Shown: positions 8,704-17,458, counted from the first letter of the stretch. The stretch: DNA of 64,000 nucleotides from Leisingera methylohalidivorans DSM 14336 (GCF_000511355.1 NC_023135.1:3834838-3898837), one strand, 5' to 3'. Notes: generated by a model from the sequence alone, not told the origin. A program made the numbers and translations.

Positions 8704-9330
8704 ATGACAACTCCTTACAAACGCCTCAATAAAGATGATGCCGCTGTTCTGATGGTCGACCACCAGGCCGGGCTATTGTCTCTGGTGCGGGATATCGATC
8801 CCGACAAGTTCAAGAACAATGTTTTGGCTCTGGCTGATTCTGCTAAATACTTCGGCCTGCCAACAATTCTGACCACCAGTTTTGAGGACGGCCCCAACGG
8901 GCCGCTGGTCCCTGAATTGAAGGAGCTATTCCCAGAGGCCCCTTACATCGCCCGCCCCGGGCAGATTAACGCCTGGGACAACGAAGACTTTGTTGCTGCC
9001 GTGAAGGCCACAGGCAAGAAGCAGCTGATTGTTGCCGGTGTCGTCACCGAAGTTTGCGTGGCATTTCCAGTCTTGTCGGCGATCGAAGAAGGCTATGATG
9101 TCTTTGTGGTGACGGACGCGTCGGGCACCTTCAACCCGCTGACCAGAGACGCCGCCTGGGATCGAATGTCCGCCGCGGGAGCCCAGCTGATGTCATGGTT
9201 CGGCCTGGCCTGCGAGCTGCATCGTGACTGGCGGAACGATATCGAAGGTTTGGGTGCACTGTTCTCCAACCACATCCCGGACTACCGCAATCTGATCAGC
9301 AGCTACAACGCGACGCCCGTCACGTCATAG
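8704..9330 (+). CDS. Isochorismatase-superfamily hydrolase, YcaC-like (copy 1)
   Basis: 208 residues. The cysteine-hydrolase landmarks are present: catalytic Asp in VLMVDHQAGLLSLV (about residue 19), the RPGQINAWDNEDFV segment, and the nucleophile in VAGVVTEVCVAFPVLSA (Cys near 119). The closing IPDYRNLISSYN is typical of the YcaC subgroup, whose true substrate is unknown. AAGGAAACGCAT precedes the ATG. A paralogue with the same layout is at 16702-17382, so the two may act on related amide or imide substrates. A strong terminator follows. The convergent LysR gene begins beyond it. Confidence 0.88.
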   Translation: MTTPYKRLNKDDAAVLMVDHQAGLLSLVRDIDPDKFKNNVLALADSAKYFGLPTILTTSFEDGPNGPLVPELKELFPEAPYIARPGQINAWDNEDFVAAVKATGKKQLIVAGVVTEVCVAFPVLSAIEEGYDVFVVTDASGTFNPLTRDAAWDRMSAAGAQLMSWFGLACELHRDWRNDIEGLGALFSNHIPDYRNLISSYNATPVTS

Positions 9331-9361
9331 GCTCGCCATGTTCTGAGTAATTGCCACGCGC

Positions 9362-9400
9362 GCCCTTGGCGGGGTTTGCAGCCGCCAAGGGCACCCTTTT
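9362..9400 (+). terminator. Terminator between convergent isochorismatase and LysR genes
   Basis: A perfect 11-bp stem (9362-9372 with 9382-9392) with a 9-base loop is followed by ACCCTTTTCC. It ends the plus-strand gene and, lying just past the LysR stop, may serve both strands. Confidence 0.75.
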
Positions 9401-9405
9401 CCAGA

Positions 9406-10359
9406 TTATTTCATACCGCCCTGACGATCAAAGTCGGGACTCGCGTCCCAAGGGCGTTGCTCTGACAAGCACGAAACCATGTGATCAATCAAAACGCGCA
9501 GCTTTGCGGGCATGGGCGAGATTGGCGGCCAAACCGCTAAAACTGGCAGAGTTCTTGCCGCGCAATCCGGTAACACCCGTTGAAGCTTGCCTTCCCTTAT
9601 AGCTGAGGAAACGACAAATCCCGGCAGTATTGCCAACCCCACCCCGCCAATGGCCATTTCGCGCATGGCCTCGCCGTTGTTTAACGTTATCCGCCCGGCC
9701 ACTTGCGGTGAAACGGTGCGCCCGTTCTCCGAGAACTGCCAAAGCATTGCATCAGAGAGATGCGCGTAGCTCAGAACCTGATGATTTCGCAAATCCGCAA
9801 GGGTTTCCGGGTTTCCATGCCTCGCAAGGTAGTCTGCGCTTGCAACCACTATCTGCCTGTCCTCGCAGAGCTTTCGCTGCATCAAGTGCGCATCCCTGGC
9901 ATCTCCGATGCGGATGCCTATATCGTATCCTTCGCGCAGGAGGTCGCGGGCGCGGTCATCATAGTCAATGCGCAGGTCGAGACCGGGATGAGTACGGGCA
10001 AAATCGGCAAGGATCTCAGACAGGAACATAGTGCCAAACGACATTGGCGCTGTAATGGCAAGGGACCCTTGCAAGGAGGTGTTTATTGCGTTCTCGGATG
10101 CAGCGCTTTCGGCCGCCGCAACCAATTCTGTAAGGGCTGGCCGAAGCCGTTCTGCAAGTTGCAACGCGGATTCCGTCGCGGTGATCCGTCCTGCATTGCG
10201 GCGGAACAGAGCGGCTCCAACCGAGAGTTCGAAATCCGAAATCCGCTTGCTAATGACCGATTTGGAAAGATTGAGTCGTGCGGCCGTGGCGGTGACGGTG
10301 CCAAGCTCCATTACCGTCAGGAAGGTTTCAATCTCATCAAGAGAATAGCGTATAGTCAA
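9406..10359 (-). CDS. LysR-family transcriptional regulator
   Basis: 317 residues from a TTG at 10359, which puts the helix-turn-helix where the family has it (SLDEIETFLTVMELGTVTAT, then LNLSKSVISKRISDFE at about 25-40). The frame stays open to 10440 with an ATG at 10416 preceded by GGAG, so a longer start is possible. The effector domain begins near residue 90 (SLAITAPMSFGTMFLSEIL) and contains DYDDRARDLLREGYDIGIRI and a QVLSYAHLSDAML block, resembling the CrgA/AaeR branch. Target unknown. Its neighbours are the YcaC-type hydrolase and insertion-sequence debris, so the original target may have been lost. Confidence 0.85.
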   Translation of the reverse strand: MTIRYSLDEIETFLTVMELGTVTATAARLNLSKSVISKRISDFELSVGAALFRRNAGRITATESALQLAERLRPALTELVAAAESAASENAINTSLQGSLAITAPMSFGTMFLSEILADFARTHPGLDLRIDYDDRARDLLREGYDIGIRIGDARDAHLMQRKLCEDRQIVVASADYLARHGNPETLADLRNHQVLSYAHLSDAMLWQFSENGRTVSPQVAGRITLNNGEAMREMAIGGVGLAILPGFVVSSAIREGKLQRVLPDCAARTLPVLAVWPPISPMPAKLRVLIDHMVSCLSEQRPWDASPDFDRQGGMK

Positions 10360-10511
10360 ACCACAACACCCAGCTTCTTCATTGATTACCGGCCCGAAAC
10401 GTCGATGTCTCAACATCGTCTCCGGCGCAAGAATTGGCAAGGTGGCAAAGATAGTGTGGTACCGGCACCTTTACCGAAGGTCGGAACTGCTTGGGTGTTC
10501 AGTCCCGGCAC

Positions 10512-10868
10512 CTAGTGGATCGGATTTAAGATGAATCGACCTGGCTCGGATGTCAGGATTTTGCAGATGTATTCGTAAGGCATGAGGCCGCTGAGGGTCT
10601 TTAGCCTGCGCGCAAAGTTGTAAGCTGCGGTGAAGTCGCCGAGGTGCGTGCGAAGCTGCTCGTGGTTGCCGTAGTGGAAGCGCTTAACGGTGGCCTCCTT
10701 GATCGTACGGTTCATCCGCTCAACCTGGCCGCCCCTCGGGAAAGCAGTCCCCCGGACTGTTTTCTGATCCTCGGAACTCCAAGGATGGTTGGGCTTGGTC
10801 TGGCGGTGTTCGATCCCGTTCGCTTCGCAGATCATGTCGAAACGCATCTGCCGGGAATAGGCAGTATT
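10512..10868 (-). pseudogene. IS481-type transposase, C-terminal remnant
   Basis: The frame reads FDMICEANGIEHRQTKPNHP, then, after an extra segment, GQVERMNRTIKEATVKRFHY and YNFARRLKTLSGLMPYEYIC. This is the end of the DDE integrase core of IS481-family transposases; the Glu of the triad lies in GQVERMN. Between NHPW and GQVERMN, where I expect only two residues, there are about 15 extra (SSEDQKTVRGTAFPR), so the fragment carries a small in-frame insertion as well as a missing N-terminus. Nothing complete remains, and it cannot be mobile by itself. Confidence 0.72.
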
Positions 10869-10984
10869 CCGGTTCCTGGGCTGGTCAGTTTTTCCCGGAA
10901 CCCGGCCTCCCGCCTGCGCTACCAGCTGCTGAAGCACCGCGACCTGGACGCGAAGATCCTGCAGACCGTTCCGATGGCGACGAG

Positions 10985-11012
10985 CTATTGTCAAATCTGG
11001 TGTTTGGGTGGT
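10985..11012. repeat. Left inverted repeat of the IS256 element
   Basis: Its reverse complement matches 12006-12033 at about 22 or 23 of 28 positions, sharing CCCAAACACCAGATT. Confidence 0.75.
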
Positions 11013-11933
11013 CATCGCGCGGCGGCCTGATCTTGTGTTGATGGCTTGATGCCGTTGATGAAATGGACGCCTTCGATGACGTCCCCGAGATGAGCGAAGC
11101 CGCGCAGCTTGCGCCAGCTTTTCACAGCGCATTGGCCGAGCTTGAACATCACGGGGAGCATCCCGACCCTGCTCAGGCATTCCTTGGTGCGTTTCGTGCG
11201 GTGGCGGATGGTGGCGAACGCGCTCACGATGGGAATTGACGTCCTGATGCTCAGCCAGTGTTGGGCGGATAAGTCATAGAAGGTAAGCAGTTCGCCGCTG
11301 TCCTTGACCAGGCATTCGACGGCCTTGGGGTATTTCGCCTCGCAGGTGCCGACGAACAAGTCAAACTCCTTGCGGGCATCTTCACGGGTCTCGGCCTGCC
11401 AGATGCCGTGCAGCACCTTCTTTGCCTTGGGCTGACTGCGCCTTGGCAGATAATTCAAAACGTTGCCGGTTTTGTGCATCCAGCACCGTTGCTGGCGAGT
11501 GGCTGGGAATATCTCTTGCAGAGCAACCCAAAATCCCATGGACGCATCCATTGCCCGGCAGTAGTTTGCCTGCAAACCATGAAAGGGGCCCACGGCCAGT
11601 TGCGGAGCGTTGAGGCCCCGGCTTTTGAGCCCCAGGCGGGACCAGCGCCGAGCGGAACGTCGCCGGCGCGCCAGTCTTGGAGCGCACCTTCGAGATCCGG
11701 ACCGTGACCGGGCCGATCCCGGTCTGCACGGCGCGTTCGGGGTGGTGTCCGTTCCGAACAACCGCGGCCCGGACCTCCGGGGTGCGATGTTTTGCAAACT
11801 CGGCCAGGAAGGCGTTCCACTCCCTCTCGACAGCCGTTTGCAGAAGCTCCGGCGCGCCCTTGCGCAGAAGATCCGTCAGCGGGTCCGGCACGGTGTCTCG
11901 ACCGGCAAATTCGATGATGGTAGCGTCATCCAT
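11012..11933 (-). pseudogene. IS256 (mutator-type) transposase, internally deleted and frameshifted
   Basis: The N-terminal part starts at ATG 11933 (MDDATIIEFAGRDTVPDPLT) and runs through RTPEVRAAVVRNGHHPERAV and the GPVTVRISKVRSKTG zone. It then changes frame near 11640-11660. The C-terminal part continues with ALQEIFPATRQQRCWMHKTG, LNYLPRRSQPKAKKVLHGIW and IVSAFATIRHRTKRTKECLS, a textbook IS256 C-terminal half that includes the conserved H-x6-C-W.H block and the late Glu region. The middle, which should hold the first catalytic Asp, is missing. The protein is therefore inactive. Confidence 0.85.
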
Positions 11934-12005
11934 GGTGGTGCGTGTTCGATGGTTGGTGGTTTGTTTGGCGGCATCAAACCAACCAGATGCACCGCCAGCT
12001 TTCAA

Positions 12006-12033
12006 ACCGCCCAAACACCAGATTCAACCATAG
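12006..12033. repeat. Right inverted repeat of the IS256 element
   Basis: Partner of the repeat at 10985-11012; it lies 73 bases upstream of the transposase start. Confidence 0.75.
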
Positions 12034-12189
12034 ATCGTCCCAAAAGCTCTGGGCCTAAGCCGCCTCCATTCCAGCAGAACTGAGTTCACCAGGGTCTCCT
12101 TGACAAGTTCGCACGCGCCCGGCCAGGGGAAAATCAACCCGCGCTTCCGAAGAAATTCAATGGGACGGGGAAGACGGATACAGACATAG

Positions 12190-12734
12190 GGTTGCCCGCA
12201 GGATCTCGTTTTGAGAGATGGCAGCGGGGCAGTCTTCTTTCCAGGCGCAACCATTGCGGCGGATCGGGATTACCGCCTCAGCGCCTCGGCCGACGATTGC
12301 GCCAAGGCAACTCCGCGTGTCATAGGCGCCATCCGTAGCTCGGCAGGGCATTGCGCAACAATGTCCCGGAAGGCGATCAGGAGGTTCAGCGGCTGCCCGG
12401 ATCCGCGGTACGGGATCTGCACCGCGATCCGCGCCTGGCGCCGGCATACCGCTGGAAAATCCGGCACCGGCCAGTCGCGCCCCGCCATCCGGATCAGGCT
12501 CCCGGCCCGTCCGGCCGCCTGGCGCAGCGGGAGACCGGATAGCATTTCCAGCCTAAGACATGTTTGGATAGCGGCATCGGAGAAAGTCTCGGGACGTCCG
12601 CGCTTGCCGGACTTTGAGGCCTGCCGGACCATATCAGGGTCGGACCAGACTGCCAACGCGCCTCGATTGCGCAGCGCGGCGGTGCGGCTGGACCAGTTGG
12701 TCGTGCGGCAGCGGGGCGGAGAAGGTTCCGGCAT
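12190..12734 (-). pseudogene. IS5-family transposase remnant
   Basis: The N-terminal part (RTTNWSSRTAALRNRGAL, FSDAAIQTCLRLEMLSGLPL, DWPVPDFPAVCRRQARIAVQ, GSGQPLNLLIAF) follows the IS5 transposases common in Rhodobacteraceae. A second frame supplies DGAYDTRSCLGAIVGRGAEA, IPIRRNGCAWKEDCPA and NEILRAT from the later DDE region. The stretch between them, with the first catalytic Asp, is deleted, and the C-terminus is lost. It adjoins the IS256 element, so at least two insertions and deletions have happened here. Confidence 0.8.
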
Positions 12735-13100
12735 GTGCCTGACTTAACCGTCAGGCTTCACACGGTGAGTCCCCTTCAGCGATAATTGCAACAACGTCCA
12801 AGCAGACCAGACTGGATAGCATCGGGACGCCGTTTACGGCTCTGGCCCGTAACCCGGACGCGTCTGACGATCCCCTTCGCGCACCGTTAGCCTCCCTGGC
12901 GCCGGTAAAGATTAGAGTGGCTGACTGTTATGCCGCCCGCCGTAGGATTACTTTACCGCTGCAGCGCCCGGTCATCCTATCTCAGTTTGCAAAACCCAGC
13001 GTTCGGCAATGCAGAACGCGGAAGCACTTGCCTAGTCTATGATGCCGACCATCTATTCAGCAACAGCGGCGATGCCGCCCTGTGTTGAATGGAGGTTCCG
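12735..13100 (+). other. Intergenic stretch before the pirin gene
   Basis: About 370 bases beyond the IS5 remnant. No open frame of note and no recognisable insertion-sequence end. The last 12 bases hold the TGGAGG site used by the pirin gene. Confidence 0.4.
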
Positions 13101-13961
13101 ATGCGCAAGATTCTTTCGACGACCATTGCACCGAGCGGTCACTGGGTTGGTGACGGTTTCCCCGTACGGTCGCTGTTCTCGCATATGTCAGGTGACAATG
13201 AGAACACGCCGTTCCTGATGCTGGACTACGGCGGCCCCTATGAATTCGGGCCGGCATCCAAGCCACGCGGTGTCGATGTGCATCCGCACAAAGGGTTTGA
13301 AACTGTGACAATCGTCTATGAAGGCGAAGTCGAGCACGGCGACAGCACCGGGCGGGGCGGTGTAATCCGCAAAGGCGATGTGCAGTGGATGACGGCAGGC
13401 AGCGGTATCCTGCACAAAGAATTCCACAGTCACGACTTCACCGCCAAGGGCGGGACGTTCGAGATGGTTCAGCTCTGGGTGAATCTGCCAGCCAAACATA
13501 AATCGGCCGATCCCGGCTATCAGGGGATCACCGACGCGCAAATTCCAGCCATCGACCTGGCCGAAGGTGCCGGCCGTGTGCGGGTCATCGCCGGGCAATA
13601 CGACGGTGTTAAGGGGCCAACGAATACTTTCACCCCGCTCGACGTGTGGGATCTCAGACTGAACGCCGGCAAGACCGTCACACTCGACCCCGTCGAGGGA
13701 TACAACGTAATCGTCGTTGCGCTTTCGGGCGATGTCACGGTCAATGCCGAAGCACAGCTGTCCGGTCCTGCAACTGCACGGCTTTCGCGTGAGGGTGGCA
13801 AGGTGGAAATTGCAGCGGCAAGTGACGCCAAGCTGCTGATCCTGGCAGGTGAGCCCATTGACGAGCCTGTCGCCGCCTACGGGCCCTTTGTGATGAACAC
13901 CGAGGGCGAAATCCGTAAGGCGATTGAGGAGTTTAACTCCGGCCGTTTCGGTCAGCTCTAA
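13101..13961 (+). CDS. Pirin-family protein
   Basis: 286 residues, starting at ATG 13101 with TGGAGG 7 bases upstream. The N-terminal cupin has the pirin metal site: H-x-H in DVHPHKGFETVTIVYEGEVE (about residue 55), and later ILHKEFHS (His and Glu near 101-103). The second cupin (from about 165, PLDVWDLRLNAGKTVTLDPV) lacks these. Pirins are metal-dependent; some oxidise flavonols with quercetinase activity and others regulate transcription. Genes for pirin, hemerythrin and ring-cleaving or quinone-degrading enzymes often travel together, and that is seen here. The broken hemerythrin gene starts 76 bases downstream. Confidence 0.9.
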   Translation: MRKILSTTIAPSGHWVGDGFPVRSLFSHMSGDNENTPFLMLDYGGPYEFGPASKPRGVDVHPHKGFETVTIVYEGEVEHGDSTGRGGVIRKGDVQWMTAGSGILHKEFHSHDFTAKGGTFEMVQLWVNLPAKHKSADPGYQGITDAQIPAIDLAEGAGRVRVIAGQYDGVKGPTNTFTPLDVWDLRLNAGKTVTLDPVEGYNVIVVALSGDVTVNAEAQLSGPATARLSREGGKVEIAAASDAKLLILAGEPIDEPVAAYGPFVMNTEGEIRKAIEEFNSGRFGQL

Positions 13962-14037
13962 ATCCACGGGCCGACATTGCGCATCAATAATGGGCGGCGG
14001 GCTCTCCTGCCGCCCGCATTGTTCAGGAGGGGGCACA

Positions 14038-14629
14038 ATGGACCATGGTCTAAGACTCGGAACCCGAAAAGGTCTTTCCGAGGGGTTGCGGTTTCTTTTC
14101 GCAAACACCCGCACGAAGCTGGCAGGCCCAGTCAGCGCTGGCGGGCGCCGGGGAAACCTGGCTGGCCAATCACGATGCTTTCCGGGCAGCAACCTACAAG
14201 TTCTATGAAGACCTTTTGGGCCTATGTGAATCCGGTCAAACGACGTATGATAGCGGCCCGTCCCTGCGCCGTCGCACCGGCAGCCTGCTCGGCGGCTTGG
14301 AGGGACACCACAATGTCGAGGACCACCACTATTTTCCTATGTTCCAACGCGCTGAGCCAAGTCTCATGCAGGGGGTCGAAATACCCGACAGAGATCACCG
14401 CATAATCCACGATGCCCTCGGTAAGCTGGCTTCTGCTACGCACAAATGTTTGGAGCGCCTCGGCCGAACTGAGGGCGTGATGACCAGTGATCAACGTTTC
14501 GCCCTGGACGAGTTGCTCGCCTTAATAAAACACACTGCACCGCTGTTGCGACAGCATCTCGGCGATAAGGAAGAGATCGTCATTCCGCTGCTTCTTGAGC
14601 GCGTGAGAAGCGATCCGGATTTTGGATGA
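14038..14629 (+). pseudogene. Hemerythrin-domain gene with a frameshift near its 5' end
   Basis: The first frame starts at 14038 (GGAGG upstream) and reads MDHGLRLGTRKGLSEGLRFL, a normal beginning for this family. Around 14105-14125 the homology moves to a second frame, which continues GETWLANHDAFRAATYKFYE, then GGLEGHHNVEDHHYFPMF and DRDHRIIHDALGKLAS, ending RQHLGDKEEIVIPLLLER. The His/Glu ligands of a non-haem di-iron site (H-H-x-x-E-D-H-H, D-H-x-x-I-H, H-L-x-x-x-E) are all visible. One base change would restore a full ~195-residue protein, so this is either a recent loss or a sequence error. A shorter product from 14216 would keep the metal ligands. Confidence 0.75.
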
Positions 14630-14712
14630 CGAGTCCTGATACACAGGTGACAGAAAGCGAGTTTGCTAATCTTCACCAGGCGACAGGTCGGGGCGTTAAA
14701 CCCGTTCTTGCC

Positions 14713-16236
14713 CTATAGGTTGGTCAGCCATTCACTGACGAAGAGCGGGTCCTCGGGCGAAAGGTCGTGACCAGCCTCGATATGCTTAACGGTTACTGCC
14801 GCGCCACTCTCCGCCAGCGCGGTCTCAAGTCTATTGCCATGGCGCCCGAATGGATCCTGCGTTCCGGTCAACTGGAGAACCTGCACACTTCCTAAGTCAG
14901 CGGACGGCGTTTTTTCCAGAACCTCCCCTCCCCGCAGCAGGATGGCACGTTGAATGGTTCCCGGATGCAAGCGCATCAGCGCCCCCAGGAAGTTCGCACC
15001 ATTGGAATAGCCAAGAAAGGTCATTTGCGCGTGATCGAGCCCATAGCTTTTAATCACCTCACCAACAAAAAAGATAAACGCGGCGGCTTCGGAATTTATA
15101 TCGTCCTGGTCGAAGCGTTCGGGCTCGAAGCGCCGGAACCAGCGTTGAGTGCCCTCTTCGGTCGACCGGCCTCGCACCCCCAGGAGCGTGGCGCGCGGGT
15201 TTATTCGCGCCGCCAAAGGCATCAGATCAGACTCGTTGCCGCCTGTTCCATGCAACAGCACATAAACGGAACCGTCGGGATCCTCTGGAGTATAAAACCT
15301 ATGAACAAAGGGCAGGTCGCGCATCGGCCGCCTCTCTTCGCCCGGCCGTGCGAATTGCGGCAGCGTCACGCGAAGGTCCAAAGCACGGGAAGCATCATGG
15401 GCCGGGATCAGGAGAGTGTCCCCCAGATGCTCCGCGGCCTCGTCCACCGTGAATCCTGGGGCATCGGTGGCATACTCAAAAAGTGTGCCCGCCGGTTCAC
15501 GAACGTACAATGAAAGGAAATACTTACGGTCATGCACGTTGGTCAGACCATTATGATCTTTCAGGTCAAGGCGCATCTGGCGCACTGCTTTGGCGTCTGG
15601 GGCGCGGAAGGCGACGTGATCGAACGTGCCCGTTCCCGGCCCGCCCGTCACGAATCCGGCCGACTGCCGCAGGTCGATCACATCCGTGTCCGAGGCCAAG
15701 CGCGTGTATGGCCCGTCACGCATTGCCTCACGATACCCGAACCGCTCGGCAAACGCTGCTGTGGCACGGGCATCGCCGGTCAGTATCGTAACTGACCGGA
15801 TACGTGTCGGAGCCAGCGGATTTTCCAGCGGCGCTGCGGTGGGCAGATCGACGGCCACGAGCTTGACAATGATTCCGTCCGGATCGCGCAACCGGAGCAC
15901 GGTCTCGCCCAATTCCCGTTCAGGCCCTGAGACCGGCACGCCCGCCGTTATCGCCCGCTGCAGCCAGTCTCCGATACTTGCGGGCGGCACGGCGAAAGCA
16001 ATCTCGCTGACTTGCCCCAGTCCCACGCGGCCGGACGCGCCTTCCTGCCAGACCAGGAAAGTGATGATTGAGCCTGGAGTGCCTAGATTGTCACCGTAAA
16101 ACAGATGGAGCTGTTCGCCGTCTTCATAGCCGCCGGTCTGTTTGACCAGACGCAGCCCCAGGAAACCGGCGTAGAAGTCCACGTTGCGCTGAACATTCCG
16201 GGTAAGCGCTGTGACGTGATGGATTCCCGTCGTCAC
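14713..16236 (-). CDS. Fusion of a two-module VOC ring-cleaving dioxygenase with a carboxylesterase (MhqO-MhqD-like)
   Basis: 507 residues. The first ~300 contain two glyoxalase/VOC modules: TGIHHVTALTRNVQRNVDFY and, from ~145, RIRSVTILTGDARATAAFAE. Candidate iron ligands are His 5 or 6, His in FDHVAFRAPD (~216) and Glu in GTLFEYATD (~260). The last ~200 form an alpha/beta hydrolase of the phospholipase/carboxylesterase family: YVLLHGTGGNESDL, nucleophile in MTFLGYSNGANFLG, Asp in TGTQDPFG, His in EAGHDLSPED. In Bacillus, mhqO and mhqD are separate genes of hydroquinone resistance; here they form one chain. The GTG start overlaps the TGA of a small upstream gene, so translation is probably coupled. 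Role in quinone detoxification is an inference. Confidence 0.85.
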   Translation of the reverse strand: MTTGIHHVTALTRNVQRNVDFYAGFLGLRLVKQTGGYEDGEQLHLFYGDNLGTPGSIITFLVWQEGASGRVGLGQVSEIAFAVPPASIGDWLQRAITAGVPVSGPERELGETVLRLRDPDGIIVKLVAVDLPTAAPLENPLAPTRIRSVTILTGDARATAAFAERFGYREAMRDGPYTRLASDTDVIDLRQSAGFVTGGPGTGTFDHVAFRAPDAKAVRQMRLDLKDHNGLTNVHDRKYFLSLYVREPAGTLFEYATDAPGFTVDEAAEHLGDTLLIPAHDASRALDLRVTLPQFARPGEERRPMRDLPFVHRFYTPEDPDGSVYVLLHGTGGNESDLMPLAARINPRATLLGVRGRSTEEGTQRWFRRFEPERFDQDDINSEAAAFIFFVGEVIKSYGLDHAQMTFLGYSNGANFLGALMRLHPGTIQRAILLRGGEVLEKTPSADLGSVQVLQLTGTQDPFGRHGNRLETALAESGAAVTVKHIEAGHDLSPEDPLFVSEWLTNL

Positions 16237-16463
16237 TTACCGGCCCCGCGAGCCATCGCCCTCTCCGCTTCTGCGCTCCTTGCTAGCATATCCGGTATCG
16301 CGTGAAAGCTCCCGGCGCTGGCAATGCTGCTGTGCAATCCCTTGATACCCCGGCCGGCCTTCGGAAAGGAGTTCACGCCGGCGACCAAGCCCGCACACGG
16401 CCATACCAAGTCGTGATATGAGGCGAGCGCGCACGCGCCCATCGCAATAGTAAGTTTCCTCAT
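16233..16463 (-). CDS. Small protein coupled to the VOC-esterase fusion
   Basis: 76 residues, starting MRKLTIAMGACALASYHD, a short basic-hydrophobic start that could be a weak signal or lipoprotein leader (Cys 11). GAGGGTGGAAA lies directly upstream of the ATG, a good ribosome-binding site. Its stop overlaps the GTG of the fusion gene. I recognise no family. Context alone suggests it belongs to the same transcript. Confidence 0.5.
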   Translation of the reverse strand: MRKLTIAMGACALASYHDLVWPCAGLVAGVNSFPKAGRGIKGLHSSIASAGSFHAIPDMLARSAEAERAMARGAGK

Positions 16464-16701
16464 TTTCCACCCTCAGGAATACAATATCAACACCGAGCAA
16501 GAAACGTTGCCACATTGGCTTAGAGTCCTAGGTTACCTCGAAACGTCAACAGCATCGCCTTGATACGCGGTGTTCGGAAAAGACGAACGCAGGGTCAGAT
16601 GAGCGTCGATATAATAAAAGCCGCACCTGATCGGGCATCGGTACAGAGCGTATCCCGGCGCTGATCCGCGCACAGAAAAACTTCCCCTGGGAGGAACGAG
16701 A

Positions 16702-17382
16702 ATGAGCACCCCCGCAAACTTTGAGAACTCTCTCCCGGTAATCGACCCCGATGACGCTGTGATGCTGCTGATCGACCACCAAAGCGGCCTGTTCCAGACC
16801 GTAAATGACATGCCGATGACTGCTCTGCGCCGTCATGCCGGGGCGTTGGCCTCTATGGCGACCCTGGCGGAAATCCCTGTGATCACAACGGCTTCCGTCC
16901 CTCAAGGACCGAATGGCCCGCTTATCCACGAGATCCACGAGAACGCCCCCCATGCGAAGTACGTGGCACGCCGCGGCGAGATCAATGCTTGGCACAATCC
17001 CGAGTTTGTCAAAGCCGTCGAGGAAACAGGCCGGAAGACACTGATCATCGCTGGCACGATTACCAGCGTCTGCATGGCCTTTCCGGCAATCAGCGCGATT
17101 GCGGACGGGTACAAGGTTTTTGTGGTGGTGGACGCGTCCGGCACCTATTCGAAAATGGCCCAGGAGATCACGCTTGCCCGGGTTGTTCAGGCGGGTGCTG
17201 TTCCTATGGACACCGCGGCTGTTGCATCAGAAATTCAGCGCACCTGGCATCGCGATGACGCCGGGAAATGGGCAGAGATCTATACCCGGATCTTCCCCGA
17301 GTACCAGCTTCTGATTGAAAGCTATCAAAAAGCACGCGCAGTTGAACATGATGGCGAGCAACTGGACTCCGCGCGCGGATAA
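16702..17382 (+). CDS. Isochorismatase-superfamily hydrolase, YcaC-like (copy 2)
   Basis: 226 residues, ATG after GGGAGGAACGAGA. It has the same landmarks as the copy at 8704-9330: VMLLIDHQSGLFQTVNDMPM with the Asp, RRGEINAWHNPEFVKAVEET, and IAGTITSVCMAFPAISAIAD with the Cys. A KVFVVVDASGTYSKM strand and a family-type tail FPEYQLLIESYQKA follow. It has longer N- and C-terminal ends than copy 1. The two copies flank the insertion-sequence cluster and the quinone-type genes. Substrate unknown. It is divergent from the VOC-esterase gene pair, leaving about 240 bases for two promoters. Confidence 0.87.
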   Translation: MSTPANFENSLPVIDPDDAVMLLIDHQSGLFQTVNDMPMTALRRHAGALASMATLAEIPVITTASVPQGPNGPLIHEIHENAPHAKYVARRGEINAWHNPEFVKAVEETGRKTLIIAGTITSVCMAFPAISAIADGYKVFVVVDASGTYSKMAQEITLARVVQAGAVPMDTAAVASEIQRTWHRDDAGKWAEIYTRIFPEYQLLIESYQKARAVEHDGEQLDSARG

Positions 17383-17458
17383 CCTCTCACAACAAAGCAA
17401 CGAAAGAGACTGTCAGCAGGAGTGAAACACACCGTGACCTTGCAACACATTTGAACAC

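Larger units (their letters stand above)
10985..12033 (-). mobile_element. Deleted IS256-family insertion sequence
   Basis: The element is bounded by imperfect inverted repeats of about 28 bases, at 10985-11012 and 12006-12033, sharing a CCCAAACACCAGATT core. It is about 1.05 kb against the usual ~1.3 kb, consistent with the internal deletion seen in its transposase gene. I could not find a clear target duplication. Confidence 0.75.
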
